Below the pieces are notes generated by a model. That model was not told where the DNA came from and searched no databases. It saw only the letters and a list, made by a program, of their open reading frames with translations. Below are positions 44,851 to 53,000 of a stretch of DNA of 64,000 bases, piece after piece. Source of the stretch: QWPN01 sp044238145 (GTDB lineage Bacteria > Planctomycetota > Planctomycetia > Pirellulales > UBA1268); assembly GCA_044238145.1 (NCBI GenBank), contig JBIIDT010000008.1, positions 4,157 to 68,156 of the forward strand, read 5' to 3'. The translations under genes were made by a program, and so were the position numbers. The number at the start of each line of letters is the position of its first letter. Positions within the stretch are counted from its first letter, which is position 1.

Positions 44851-45308
44851 CAGAGCATCTCCTCGAGGAGGCGGCGGCGTTCGACCGCACGGGATTCGGG
44901 GCGGGACGGTAACGCAATGGCGGGCGGCGCGGCGCGGCCGTCGTCGTGACGTGGCGGAGCGGCGAGGGCGGCCAGCAGCGACTCGTCTTCAACGCCGGCG
45001 GTCCGCAGTCGCGAAACGAGCGTGAGAGTCTCGGCGGGCCGCAGGGCCTCGAGCCCCGCCACGACGGGGGCCGTCATGGCGATGCCCAGCACCGCCGCGG
45101 CGGCCCAGGCCCAGCCGGGGATCCGCACGTCGTCCGCGTCGCGGGCCGGCGGCCGCGGCGCGGCGAGAGCGTCGTCCACCGCCATCAAGACGCGGTGTCG
45201 CAGGGTCGGCGGGGCGACCACGGGGTCGCGCCGCTCCAGCCGCCGCTCGATCGCGGCCAGGCCCGGGTCGGGCCACAGCGGGTCGGGATGCGGGGGCCGG
45301 TCGGTCAT
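44850..45308 (-). CDS. Probable membrane-anchored anti-sigma factor
   Basis: A 152-residue protein with one transmembrane helix (about residues 67-86, WAWAAAAVLGIAMTAPVVAGL) between an N-terminal cytosolic part and a short outer part. It lies between the ECF sigma gene upstream (ATGA overlap at 45305-45308) and the membrane protein downstream. The position and topology suggest it holds the sigma factor inactive. The zinc-binding HxxxCxxC motif of many anti-sigma factors was not found, so this rests mostly on context. Confidence 0.55.
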   Translation of the reverse strand: MTDRPPHPDPLWPDPGLAAIERRLERRDPVVAPPTLRHRVLMAVDDALAAPRPPARDADDVRIPGWAWAAAAVLGIAMTAPVVAGLEALRPAETLTLVSRLRTAGVEDESLLAALAAPPRHDDGRAAPPAIALPSRPESRAVERRRLLEEML

Positions 45309-45841
45309 CGTCGGGCCTCCCGGACGGCCATGTGCGTGCGGAGTTTTTCCAGGGCGTAGCGATAGCGGCTGGCCGCGGTGTTCGGGCTCGTGCCCGTCAC
45401 GGCCGCGATCTCCGCGAACGTCAGGCCGCCGTCGATCTTGAGCGCGATCACCTCGCGCTGTTCACCAGGCAGGGACGCCACAGCCGCCGCGAGATCGTCG
45501 TCGCTCCCGGGGTCGGGGGGCACGACGTCGCGGCCCGCTGCGTGCCGCTCCGCCGCGATCCGGTCCACGGCCCGGCGGTCGGTCGCGGACCGCCGCCGCC
45601 GCTTGCCGACCGCGTGCCTGAGCATCGTGAACACGTAGGCATCGAGGTCGGCGACCGTGGCGAGCCGGTTGCGGCCGCGGGCCAGCGCGACGAACAGGTC
45701 GTGGACCGTGTCTTCGGCGTCGGCGATCGATCCGGTCATGGTGCGGGCCGTGTTCACGAGGCGGGGGGCGAGACGGTCGTAGAGCGTCGCGAACGCCTCT
45801 GGATCGCCCGCTGCCAGCGATTGTGCGAGCGACGTGGCCAC
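45305..45841 (-). CDS. ECF-type RNA polymerase sigma factor
   Basis: About 178 residues from GTG 45841, which has GGAG upstream; longer in-frame starts run into the neighbouring gene. Region 2: FATLYDRLAPRLVNTARTM, DAEDTVHDLFVALARGRNR and DLDAYVFTMLRHAVGKRRRR (-10 recognition). Region 4: LPGEQREVIALKIDGGLTFAEIAAV, SPNTAASRYRYALEKLRT (-35 recognition). It overlaps the putative anti-sigma gene as ATGA, so the pair is stoichiometrically coupled. Confidence 0.85.
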   Translation of the reverse strand: MATSLAQSLAAGDPEAFATLYDRLAPRLVNTARTMTGSIADAEDTVHDLFVALARGRNRLATVADLDAYVFTMLRHAVGKRRRRSATDRRAVDRIAAERHAAGRDVVPPDPGSDDDLAAAVASLPGEQREVIALKIDGGLTFAEIAAVTGTSPNTAASRYRYALEKLRTHMAVREARR

Positions 45842-45894
45842 GTGGTTCTCCGCCGTCTGTCCGCAGCAAGGGGCCACTGGGTGGCAGGCTTTGT

Positions 45895-46884
45895 CTACCG
45901 GCCCGCCGGGAGGCGGATTTCGGCCTCCACGGGAAAGTGGTCGGAGCCGACGTCGGGGCCGACGGCGCGGCGGAGAATCTCCGTGCCTGGCGGCACGAGG
46001 ACGTGGTCGATCGGGATCCGCGGGGCCCAGGCCCGGGCGTTCCACGTGGCCTGCACGCCGCGGCCGAGCGCCGAGTCGACGAGCCCGCCGCGGGCGACGA
46101 GGTCGCGAAACGCCGCCGACCAGGGCGTGGCATTGAGATCGCCGGCGACGACGCAGGGCAGCGGCGACGCGGCGACGAAGTCGGCGATCCCGCGGAGCTG
46201 GGCGTCGCGGTCCCGGGCGTAGGCCCGGTTCTTGGGCGGCACCGGGTGGGTGGCGATCACGGTGTAGTCGCCGGCGGGATCGGCGAACGTGGCCACGATC
46301 GAGGGCACGCCCGCGTCGCCGAACTCCGCGAGGCGGTGCCCCCGCGGCGGATGTTTCGTGAGCATGGCGATGCCGAAGTTGTCGCCGCGGGGCTCGACGA
46401 TGGCGTGCGGCCAGCGATCTGCGAGGCTCTCCAGGGCCTTGGCCCAGGCGGCGTCGACCTCGAGGACGATCAGCACGTCGGGATCGCGGACCCGCACGTA
46501 GTCGATCACGGCCCGCGTGTCGCGGTTGCTCGTGAGGACGTTGGTGGCGACGAGCGACAGCGTCGATCGTGGCGGTCCGGTGCCGGCGGCCGCCGCGGGG
46601 CTGAGGCCGGCGGACGGCAGCCAGTAGGGGAGCATCGGCCAGGCATTGCCGACCACGGCCACGGCCAGGCAGGCCAGCGCGATGCGCCCGCTCCGGCGGC
46701 CCGATGCGGCCAGGCAGACAAGCGCCAGCAGCAGCCAGTACCAGCGAAAGTGGCTGAAGAGATCGAGCGTCCAGTGCCACCGGCCGGCGAAGCCGGCGAG
46801 TGTGGCCCCGGCGAGCGGGAAGGGCAGCCAGGCGAAGAGGCTGCGGCGCGGTGCCGCTGTCGGGTCGGGCGGTGCGTCATGCAT
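45895..46884 (-). CDS. Membrane-anchored endonuclease/exonuclease/phosphatase-family protein
   Basis: A 329-residue protein. Three hydrophobic segments in residues about 18-90 are followed by an EEP-fold catalytic domain: LSLVATNVLTSNRDTRAVID, PDVLIVLEVDAAW (Glu), VVAGDLNATPWS (Asp-x-Asn) and VGSDHFPVEAEI with the C-terminal SDHFP. These fit the metal-dependent phosphodiesterase family. The membrane part suggests an extracytoplasmic phosphodiesterase acting on lipids, nucleotides or surface polymers. It lies 53 bases upstream of the sigma factor gene on the same strand. Confidence 0.8.
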   Translation of the reverse strand: MHDAPPDPTAAPRRSLFAWLPFPLAGATLAGFAGRWHWTLDLFSHFRWYWLLLALVCLAASGRRSGRIALACLAVAVVGNAWPMLPYWLPSAGLSPAAAAGTGPPRSTLSLVATNVLTSNRDTRAVIDYVRVRDPDVLIVLEVDAAWAKALESLADRWPHAIVEPRGDNFGIAMLTKHPPRGHRLAEFGDAGVPSIVATFADPAGDYTVIATHPVPPKNRAYARDRDAQLRGIADFVAASPLPCVVAGDLNATPWSAAFRDLVARGGLVDSALGRGVQATWNARAWAPRIPIDHVLVPPGTEILRRAVGPDVGSDHFPVEAEIRLPAGR

Positions 46885-46921
46885 GCGGTCATGCTACCGC
46901 ACGGCCGCTCGGCAACGGCGA

Positions 46922-48184
46922 TCAGCCCGAGAACAGTTCGTCCACCGGCGTGCCGCCGTCGACGAGCTTGATCGGCCGGCCCGAGGCCGCGGTGTTCTCG
47001 ACCTGCGGGTCGATGCCGAGGCTCTTGCAGAACGTGGCGAACAGGTCGGGCACGGTGACGGGGCGGTCGGCCACATCGCTCCCCGCCTTGTCGGTGCGAC
47101 CGACGACCTGGCCGCCGCGGACGCCGCCCCCGGCGAGGACGGCATTGAAGCTGCGGGGGAAGTGGTCGCGGCCGCCGCGTGGGTTTACCTGCGGCGTGCG
47201 GCCGAACTCGCCCATCCAGATCACGAGCGTGTCGTCGAGGCGGCCGCGGTCGGCGAGGTCGCGGAGGAGCGCGGCCAGCGGCCGATCCACCTGCCCGGCG
47301 AGTTCCGGCACCTTCGTGAAGTTCTCCTGGTGCGTGTCCCAGCCGTTGCAGACGACCTCCACGAACGACACGCCGCTCTCCACGAGCCGGCGGGCGAGCA
47401 GGCAGCCGGCCGCGAACGCCCCCTGGCCGTAGGCGGTGCGCGCCTGCTCCGGCTCGTCGTCGAGGTCGAAGGCTCGCATCTGGTCGCTGAGGATCATCCG
47501 TGTGGCCCGCCGATACAGTGCGCGATGGGCCTCCGCCTCCTCGGGCAGTTGCGCCGCGAAGCCGGCGGAGAGCGCGTCCATGAGGTCGAGCCGGCGGACG
47601 TGGCGGTCGGTGGCCACCTGCGGCGTGGTGTTGGCGGGGTTCTCGCGCGGGTCGCGCATCTCGAACGGCTCCCACTGCATGCCGAGCAGGCCGGCGCCGG
47701 AGTCGTTGCGGCCGCGGCCGCCGATCCGCACCACCGGCGGCAGGTCCCCCGTCTCGCCGCCGCCGGCCTTCGCCAGTTCGCTGGCCACGATCGAGCCGAG
47801 CGTGGGATGGCGGGCGCTGGGGTTGGGGAGGTAGCCCGTGTGCATGAGGTACGTGGCCCGTGGGTGGCTGCCCTCCTTGCTCGTCATCGAGCGGATCACC
47901 GCCAGCCGGTCGGCGACCTGCGCCGCCTCGGGCCAGTGCTCGGCGAAGCGGATGCCGGCCACGTTGGTGGCGATCGCCTTCGTGCCGCCGCCGTTCTTGT
48001 GGCCCTCGAGCGGGCTGAAGGTCTCGAACTGCGAAGGCCCCCCCTGCATCCACAGGAGGATGCACGCCTTCCCGCGGCGGCGGACCTCGGCGGCCCGCGC
48101 GGCGACGACGTCGCCCCAACCGAGCACACCGGCCGAGAAGCCCGCGGCCGGAAGCAGGCGGAGCAGGCGACGGCGGGAGAGCAT
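46922..48184 (-). CDS. DUF1501-family protein with twin-arginine-like signal
   Basis: A 420-residue protein. Start MLSRRRLLRLLPAAGFSAG is a Tat-like signal. The body has features of the DUF1501 alkaline-phosphatase-like family: ACILLWMQGGPSQFETF and EGSHPRATYLMHTGYLPNP, SGVSFVEVVCNGWDTHQEN and LVIWMGEFGRTPQVNPRGGRDHFP. Such proteins are encoded next to DUF1549/DUF1553 genes throughout planctomycetes, as here (gap of 8 bases). They are exported, possibly sulfatase- or phosphatase-like, but substrates are unknown. The frame continues open into the upstream gene, but the Tat signal sets this start. Confidence 0.85.
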   Translation of the reverse strand: MLSRRRLLRLLPAAGFSAGVLGWGDVVAARAAEVRRRGKACILLWMQGGPSQFETFSPLEGHKNGGGTKAIATNVAGIRFAEHWPEAAQVADRLAVIRSMTSKEGSHPRATYLMHTGYLPNPSARHPTLGSIVASELAKAGGGETGDLPPVVRIGGRGRNDSGAGLLGMQWEPFEMRDPRENPANTTPQVATDRHVRRLDLMDALSAGFAAQLPEEAEAHRALYRRATRMILSDQMRAFDLDDEPEQARTAYGQGAFAAGCLLARRLVESGVSFVEVVCNGWDTHQENFTKVPELAGQVDRPLAALLRDLADRGRLDDTLVIWMGEFGRTPQVNPRGGRDHFPRSFNAVLAGGGVRGGQVVGRTDKAGSDVADRPVTVPDLFATFCKSLGIDPQVENTAASGRPIKLVDGGTPVDELFSG

Positions 48185-48192
48185 GACGGGCC

Positions 48193-49794
48193 TCACTTGC
48201 GGTGGAGGAACTCGGCGGAGTTGACGAGCGCCCAGAAGACGTCCTCGAAGGCCTCCTCGCGGTCGCCCGCGGTGCGGACGTGGTCGAGACAGGTCCGGAG
48301 CTCGGCGGGCGTGGGGTGGCGGGCGAGCGTCCGCTCGTACAACGCGTCGGCCACGTCGCGGTCGTCGGCGTGCTCCCGCAGGAGTCGGCCGAGGACGGTG
48401 CCGCGGCGGTCGCCGTCGAGGGCGGCCGCCAAAGGCTGGCTGTTCATGAGGAGCAGGGCCTGCGGGATCGATCCCACCACCTCCTCGCGGGGCATGCTCG
48501 GGTCGTAGCCGAAGGCCTGGGTGAACAGCGCCCGCGGGGCGCCGAGCTGGCGGCGGCCGCCGCCGGTGGGCTGCGGGCCGCGGGGCCGAGCCGGGCCGCC
48601 CGCACGGGGCTCGTCGACGCCCAGCGTGGTGAGCAGCTGGTTGAAGAGCTGGTCGGCCCGCAGTCGCTGGGGGCAGTTGGCCGCGAAGGCCTCCCGGTCG
48701 GGGTCGGATCGCGAGCGGCTGGCCCGCTGATACTCGGGCTGCGCCGCGATCGTGCGGAACAGCCAGCGGAGGTCGTGGCCCGACGCGCGGAACCCGGCGG
48801 CGAGATCGTCGAGTGCGGTGCCGCCCGGGGCGACCGGCTCGGGCTCGCGGTCGGGGCCGAGGTCGTCGACGCCGCGGTAGAAGCCGGCGCCCACGAGTTC
48901 CGCCCAGATGCGGTTGACGATCGCCCGGTCGAACCAGGGCTGCTCGTCGCCGGTGATCCACCGGGCGGCGGCTTGGCGGCGCCGCTGGTCCTTCGTGCCC
49001 TGCGGCACCGTGTCCCCCGTGAGGAAGAAGCGCGGCGTCATCTCGGTGCCCGGCCGCGATGGGTCGTCGAGATCGGGCATCTCGTGCTCGAGGTCGCCAC
49101 GGCGGGGATCGTTCGCCATCCGCCGCCGGTCGCGGGCCGGGCCGACGTCGTAGGAGGCGACCTCGAAGCGGTCGAGTCCCTCGCCGGGGCTGCGGCGGAT
49201 GGCGATCCGCGGAAAGAAGGCGGCGAACTCGTGGAACTGCGGCCGCTTCCAGCGGTCCGTGAAGTGGTCGTGGCACTGGGCGCACTGGATCTGGATCCCG
49301 AGGAAGATCCGCGAGACCTCGGCCGCGATGTCGGCCGTCTCGCCCATCTGGGCGATCACGATCGCCGTCTCGCCATGCTCGGCCGGGGCACCAGTCGCCG
49401 TGATGAACTCGGTCGCGATCTCGTCCCAGCGGGGCTCGTCGTGGAGCCGGCGGACAAGGTAGTGCTCCAGCGGCCCGGCGATGAGCAGGGCCCGGTCGTC
49501 GGTGCGGCGGTACAGGATCACGTCGCGGAGGTAGCGGGCCCACGTCCGGGCCCAGTCGCGGTCGTCGAGGAGCCGGTCGACCACGGACGCCCGCTTCGTG
49601 GCGGCATCGGCCGCGGCGAAAGCCTCGATCTCGGTGGCGGTCGGCTGGCGGCCCGCGAGGTCGAGCGTGACCCGGCGGAGGAACGTCTCGTCGTCGCAGC
49701 GGGCGGCCGGCGCGGGGGTGGCGGCGGCGGAGGCGGTCAGGCCCGCCAGGGCCAGGAAAACCGCGGTCAGTGTCCGGGGTGCGTGCCGTCCCAT
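48193..49794 (-). CDS. DUF1549/DUF1553 secreted protein
   Basis: A 533-residue protein with a signal sequence (to about residue 25). DUF1549: DDETFLRRVTLDLAGRQPTATEI, then IQCAQCHDHFTDRWKRPQFHEF, with a CxxCH motif that may bind heme. DUF1553: WFDRAIVNRIWAELVGAGF, DLRWLFRTIAAQPEYQR, and SAEFLHRK at the end. The two domains are in one chain. Usually paired with DUF1501 proteins in planctomycetes; the partner follows here within 8 bases. A preceding PSCyt1-type domain, often fused or adjacent in relatives, is absent. Confidence 0.85.
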   Translation of the reverse strand: MGRHAPRTLTAVFLALAGLTASAAATPAPAARCDDETFLRRVTLDLAGRQPTATEIEAFAAADAATKRASVVDRLLDDRDWARTWARYLRDVILYRRTDDRALLIAGPLEHYLVRRLHDEPRWDEIATEFITATGAPAEHGETAIVIAQMGETADIAAEVSRIFLGIQIQCAQCHDHFTDRWKRPQFHEFAAFFPRIAIRRSPGEGLDRFEVASYDVGPARDRRRMANDPRRGDLEHEMPDLDDPSRPGTEMTPRFFLTGDTVPQGTKDQRRRQAAARWITGDEQPWFDRAIVNRIWAELVGAGFYRGVDDLGPDREPEPVAPGGTALDDLAAGFRASGHDLRWLFRTIAAQPEYQRASRSRSDPDREAFAANCPQRLRADQLFNQLLTTLGVDEPRAGGPARPRGPQPTGGGRRQLGAPRALFTQAFGYDPSMPREEVVGSIPQALLLMNSQPLAAALDGDRRGTVLGRLLREHADDRDVADALYERTLARHPTPAELRTCLDHVRTAGDREEAFEDVFWALVNSAEFLHRK

Positions 49795-49856
49795 ATCGGG
49801 GTTCAACGGTCGTGGATGGCCAGGGTTTCGTGTGGGGCACGCATGGGGTTTTCGCC

Positions 49857-50720
49857 TCATCCCGCCGCGGCTGCCGGAACGAGCCCGGAGGCCAGCGACC
49901 AGGCCAGCAGGCCGGCCAGGGCGAGCCGGTAGGCGATGAACGGCCAGAGCGTGTGGCTGGTGAGGATCTTCAGCAGCCAGCGGATCGCGGCGTAGCCCAC
50001 GATGGCGGCCGTCAGCGTGCCCCAGGCGGCCGCCGCAATCGCCTCCGTCGACCCGAGGATGGCCTGCCGCTCCTCGACGAGTTCGAGGAGCGCGGCCGCC
50101 GCGATCGCCGGCAGCGAGAGGAGGAACGAGAACCGCGCGGCCGTCCGCCGGTCGAGGCCGCCGAGCATGCCGGCGGCGATCGTGATCCCGCTGCGGGAGG
50201 TGCCAGGAAAGAGCGCGAGCGCCTGGGCCGAGCCCATCGCGAGGCAGTCGCCCCATGTCAGCGACTCCAAGCCGTCGCGGCCCACGTCGCCCTGCCGGCC
50301 GCGCCGCCGCCCAATCAACTCCGCCGCCACCATCGCGACCGTGGCCGCCAGCAGCGCCGTGATCACCGCCTCCAGCGACCGCAGCGGCCCCTTGATGACG
50401 TCCTTGAACAGCAGGCCCGCGACGACGATGGGCACCGTGCCGACGGCGATGAACAGGCCCGCCCGGGCCTCGGGCGTCGCGGGCAGCCGGCGGGAGCGGA
50501 GCGTCGCCAGAGCAGCGGCCAGGATCGCGGCGATGTCCCGCCGCATCGCGGCGCACACGGCCGCCAGGGTGCCGCACTGGATCACGGCCGAGAAGGCGGC
50601 CCCGGGGTCCTGCCAGCCGAGGAGGGCGGGCACGATCCGCAGGTGGGCCGTGCTGGAGATCGGCAGGAACTCGGTCAGGCCCTGGACAACGCCCAGCGTC
50701 ACTGCCTCGAGAATCGACAT
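49857..50720 (-). CDS. uppP: Undecaprenyl-diphosphatase (UppP/BacA)
   Basis: A 287-residue inner-membrane protein with about eight hydrophobic helices. It recycles undecaprenyl diphosphate to the monophosphate for cell-wall and other glycan synthesis. Signatures: GVVQGLTEFLPISSTAHLRI near the N-terminus and FPGTSRSGITIAAGML in the middle carry the family's Glu, Ser and Arg. It sits alone in its transcription direction; the gap to the plus-strand TIM-barrel gene is 124 bases. Length is normal. Confidence 0.93.
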   Translation of the reverse strand: MSILEAVTLGVVQGLTEFLPISSTAHLRIVPALLGWQDPGAAFSAVIQCGTLAAVCAAMRRDIAAILAAALATLRSRRLPATPEARAGLFIAVGTVPIVVAGLLFKDVIKGPLRSLEAVITALLAATVAMVAAELIGRRRGRQGDVGRDGLESLTWGDCLAMGSAQALALFPGTSRSGITIAAGMLGGLDRRTAARFSFLLSLPAIAAAALLELVEERQAILGSTEAIAAAAWGTLTAAIVGYAAIRWLLKILTSHTLWPFIAYRLALAGLLAWSLASGLVPAAAAG

Positions 50721-50844
50721 CGCCCCGCGTCCTTCCCGGGATCGCCCGCGGCCTTCCGAAAATGGCCGCCCGCTTCAAAAACGGCCGCCTGTGGCGCATA
50801 CTACCCGACCCGCGTCGATCCCCGTACCAGGAGCCCGTCCCCGG

Positions 50845-51795
50845 ATGTTTCGCAACCTCAGCACCATCGGCCTGCCCCTTTCCGGTCGTCCCAGCGAGCT
50901 CATCGAGCTGGCCCTGTCGTTCGGTTTCGACGCGATGGACATCGACATCGTCGACTTCCGCCAGCAGGCCGAGACGTTCGGTGTGCCCCACGCCCGGCGG
51001 CTGATGGTCAGCGCGCGGCTCAAGTCGGGCGTGTTCCACCTCCCGCTCGACCTGTCCGGAGACGACGCCGCCTTCGACCGCGACCTCGCGGCCCTGCCGA
51101 AGTTTCTCGAACTCGCCGAGGCCACCGAGGCGCACCGGGCCGTGACGCGGATCGCGCCGGCGTCGGACGAGCATTCGTTCAAGGACTTTTTCGAGCTGCA
51201 TCGCCGTCGGCTCGACACGCTCGGCGACCTCCTCGCCCCGCGCGGGATCACGCTCGGCTTGGCCGTCACTCCGGAGACCGAGGCCCGCGAGGGCAAGGCC
51301 AACCAGTTCATCCACACCTACGAGGGCCTGCTGGGCCTCGTCGCCGTGGCCCATGAGCGGGTCGGTGCCGTGGCTGACGCCTGGGCGCTGCACGTCACCG
51401 GCGAGCCGCTGGAACTGATCGGGAAGACGCCCCGGGGCAAGCTCGTCGAGGTCCGCCTCTCCGACGCGCCGCGTGAGGCGACCGGGGCCGCGCTCACCAC
51501 CGCCCAGCGGCTGATGCCGGGCGAGACCGGCGTGATCGACAACGCCGGCGTGCTCCGGCAGGCCAAGGCCGCGGGCTTCGAGGGCCCGGTGACGCCGTGG
51601 GCCGACCGGGCCACGCTGGCGGGCCGCGGCCGCGAGAAGATCGTGCGGCTGGCGGGTGACCGGCTCGATGCGGCCTGGAAGGACGCCGGCCTGCCGGTGG
51701 TGCCGCGCTGGTTCACGCCCGTGGCTCGCGACCAGTTCGGCCGGCCGATCGGCGAGGACGCGCTGCCGGCGGGCGTCGTGGGCGCGGCTGAATAG
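50845..51795 (+). CDS. Xylose isomerase-like TIM barrel protein
   Basis: A 316-residue cytosolic protein beginning MFRNLSTIGLPLSGRPSELI, with a barrel-like pattern of alternating strands and helices (FGFDAMDIDIVDFRQQA, SGVFHLPLDL, RAVTRIAPASDEHSFKDFF). Fewer metal ligands stand out than in the epimerase at 9196, so the activity is uncertain. CAGGAG lies before the ATG at 50845, although the frame is open far upstream. Its stop is 6 bases from the convergent transglutaminase-like gene. Confidence 0.65.
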   Translation: MFRNLSTIGLPLSGRPSELIELALSFGFDAMDIDIVDFRQQAETFGVPHARRLMVSARLKSGVFHLPLDLSGDDAAFDRDLAALPKFLELAEATEAHRAVTRIAPASDEHSFKDFFELHRRRLDTLGDLLAPRGITLGLAVTPETEAREGKANQFIHTYEGLLGLVAVAHERVGAVADAWALHVTGEPLELIGKTPRGKLVEVRLSDAPREATGAALTTAQRLMPGETGVIDNAGVLRQAKAAGFEGPVTPWADRATLAGRGREKIVRLAGDRLDAAWKDAGLPVVPRWFTPVARDQFGRPIGEDALPAGVVGAAE

Positions 51796-51801
51796 CGAAC
51801 T

Positions 51802-52761
51802 TCAGGCCCCCTCGCGGATCCACTCGACCCGCGGGTCACCGCCCCCCTTGACGGTGGCGCCCTTGAGGAACTCGGCGACGTAGCGGAGCGTCTTGCCCGG
51901 CCGGTCGGGGTCCCGGAAGTTGTCCCCCTTCTGCAGGATCGGCAGCTGGTCGGGCATCGCCCCGAAGGCCCGCGTGCCGGCTGCCTGGCAGGGGAACCAC
52001 CAGCCCTGGCCCGACGCATCCTCGAGGTAGAACTCGGGATAGCAGTGGCCCTCGACCCACACGGTGCGGGCCGGAATGCCCTCCGCCCGCGCCATGGCGA
52101 TGAACAGGCAGGTCAGTTCCTCGCAGTCGCCCCAGCCGTCGGCGAGAGCCCGCCGGGCTCCCTTCAGTTCGCCGTTGCGGTATTCGACCTTGTCGCGGAC
52201 GGTGTCGTAGATCGCCTCGACCTTCCGCCAGCCCTCGAGCGCGTCGCCGGCGGACTTCGCCAGCGCGGTGATCTTCGGGTCGCGGGTCTCGATGTAGGGG
52301 CTCGGGCCGAGGAAGGCCTTGAGCGTCCGGTCCGGCTTGGCGGGGATCCGCAGACCGGCGGTGTCGGCGGGGGCAACGAGCGCGTGGCGGTCGAGCTCGA
52401 AGGTCACGACCGCGCGAGCCGTCTTGCCGGCGGGCAGGTCGGGGATCTCCACGACCATCTGCTTGAGGCCGCCGGGCAGGGTGCGGTAGCGGAGGCTGCG
52501 GACCGCGGGCGAGACGTCCTCGGCGGCGATCCGCACCCGCTGCTCGGGCCACTCGGCCGGCACTGGGAGCGTGGCGTAGATCCCGTTGCACGGCCCCCCC
52601 TCGGCCGTGACTTCGAGGCCGACCTTGTACTTGAGCGTGCGCACGTCGCCGAGCGCGGGGCCGCCGGCGGCCGTGGCGTCGAGGAACTGGGCCCGGGCAG
52701 GCGCCGCCGAGAACATGGCGGCGAAGAGCAGCAGCAGGACCTGTGGGAGCCGATGACGCAT
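51802..52761 (-). CDS. Secreted transglutaminase-like domain protein
   Basis: About 319 residues with a signal sequence ending near ARAQF. The core motif is GWGDCEELTCLFIAMARAEG (catalytic Cys about residue 213), followed by VEGHCYPEFYLEDASGQGWW (His then Asp), the Cys-His-Asp order of transglutaminase-like proteases. The N-terminal 120 residues are beta-rich. GTG at 52764 is also possible. A hairpin (52771-52790) lies immediately upstream, and the G-rich arm overlaps the expected ribosome-binding region. Probably acts on extracellular or periplasmic proteins or peptides. Confidence 0.75.
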   Translation of the reverse strand: MRHRLPQVLLLLFAAMFSAAPARAQFLDATAAGGPALGDVRTLKYKVGLEVTAEGGPCNGIYATLPVPAEWPEQRVRIAAEDVSPAVRSLRYRTLPGGLKQMVVEIPDLPAGKTARAVVTFELDRHALVAPADTAGLRIPAKPDRTLKAFLGPSPYIETRDPKITALAKSAGDALEGWRKVEAIYDTVRDKVEYRNGELKGARRALADGWGDCEELTCLFIAMARAEGIPARTVWVEGHCYPEFYLEDASGQGWWFPCQAAGTRAFGAMPDQLPILQKGDNFRDPDRPGKTLRYVAEFLKGATVKGGGDPRVEWIREGA

Positions 52762-52770
52762 CACATCAAG

Positions 52771-52790
52771 CCCCCGATGCCAGCCGGGGG
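52771..52790 (-). repeat. Short GC hairpin upstream of the transglutaminase-like gene
   Basis: CCCCCG (52771-52776) pairs with CGGGGG (52785-52790). Read on the minus strand it is CCCCCGGCTGGCATCGGGGG followed by CTT, close to the hairpin at 7303-7325 (CCCCCGGCTCGCGCCGGGGG then CTT). The two may be copies of one short intergenic palindrome; here it lies 5-10 bases from the start codon. Confidence 0.45.
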
Positions 52791-52902
52791 ACTCCGGGCG
52801 GGATGACCCGAGTATGGCATCGGCCGCCCGCCCGGCTGCGGATGCCCGCGGCGCTCGGCCTGCGGGTCGGGATGGCTGGGGTCGCGGGGTAAAAACGCTC
52901 GA

Positions 52903-52931
52903 TTGTGAGGGGCTGCGGCCGCTGCTACACT
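52903..52931 (+). promoter_or_regulatory. Sigma-70-type promoter candidate for rpsA
   Basis: TTGTGA (52903-52908) and TACACT (52926-52931) are separated by exactly 17 bases; each matches the consensus at four of six positions. They lie about 70 bases before the rpsA start codon, leaving a pyrimidine-rich leader (CCCCCTCCCCCCACCC) without a Shine-Dalgarno. Confidence 0.5.
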
Positions 52932-53000
52932 GCGTGGCTCGCTTGATCGTGGCCCGCAGAATCCCCCTCCCCCCACCCGCTTTCCCGAACCCCCCAACGC

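Noticed and set aside
48193..51393. Single minus-strand frame joining the DUF1549 gene with the region opposite uppP
   Set aside because: Only the part from 49794 carries a signal sequence and family motifs; the rest is a shadow of genes in other frames.
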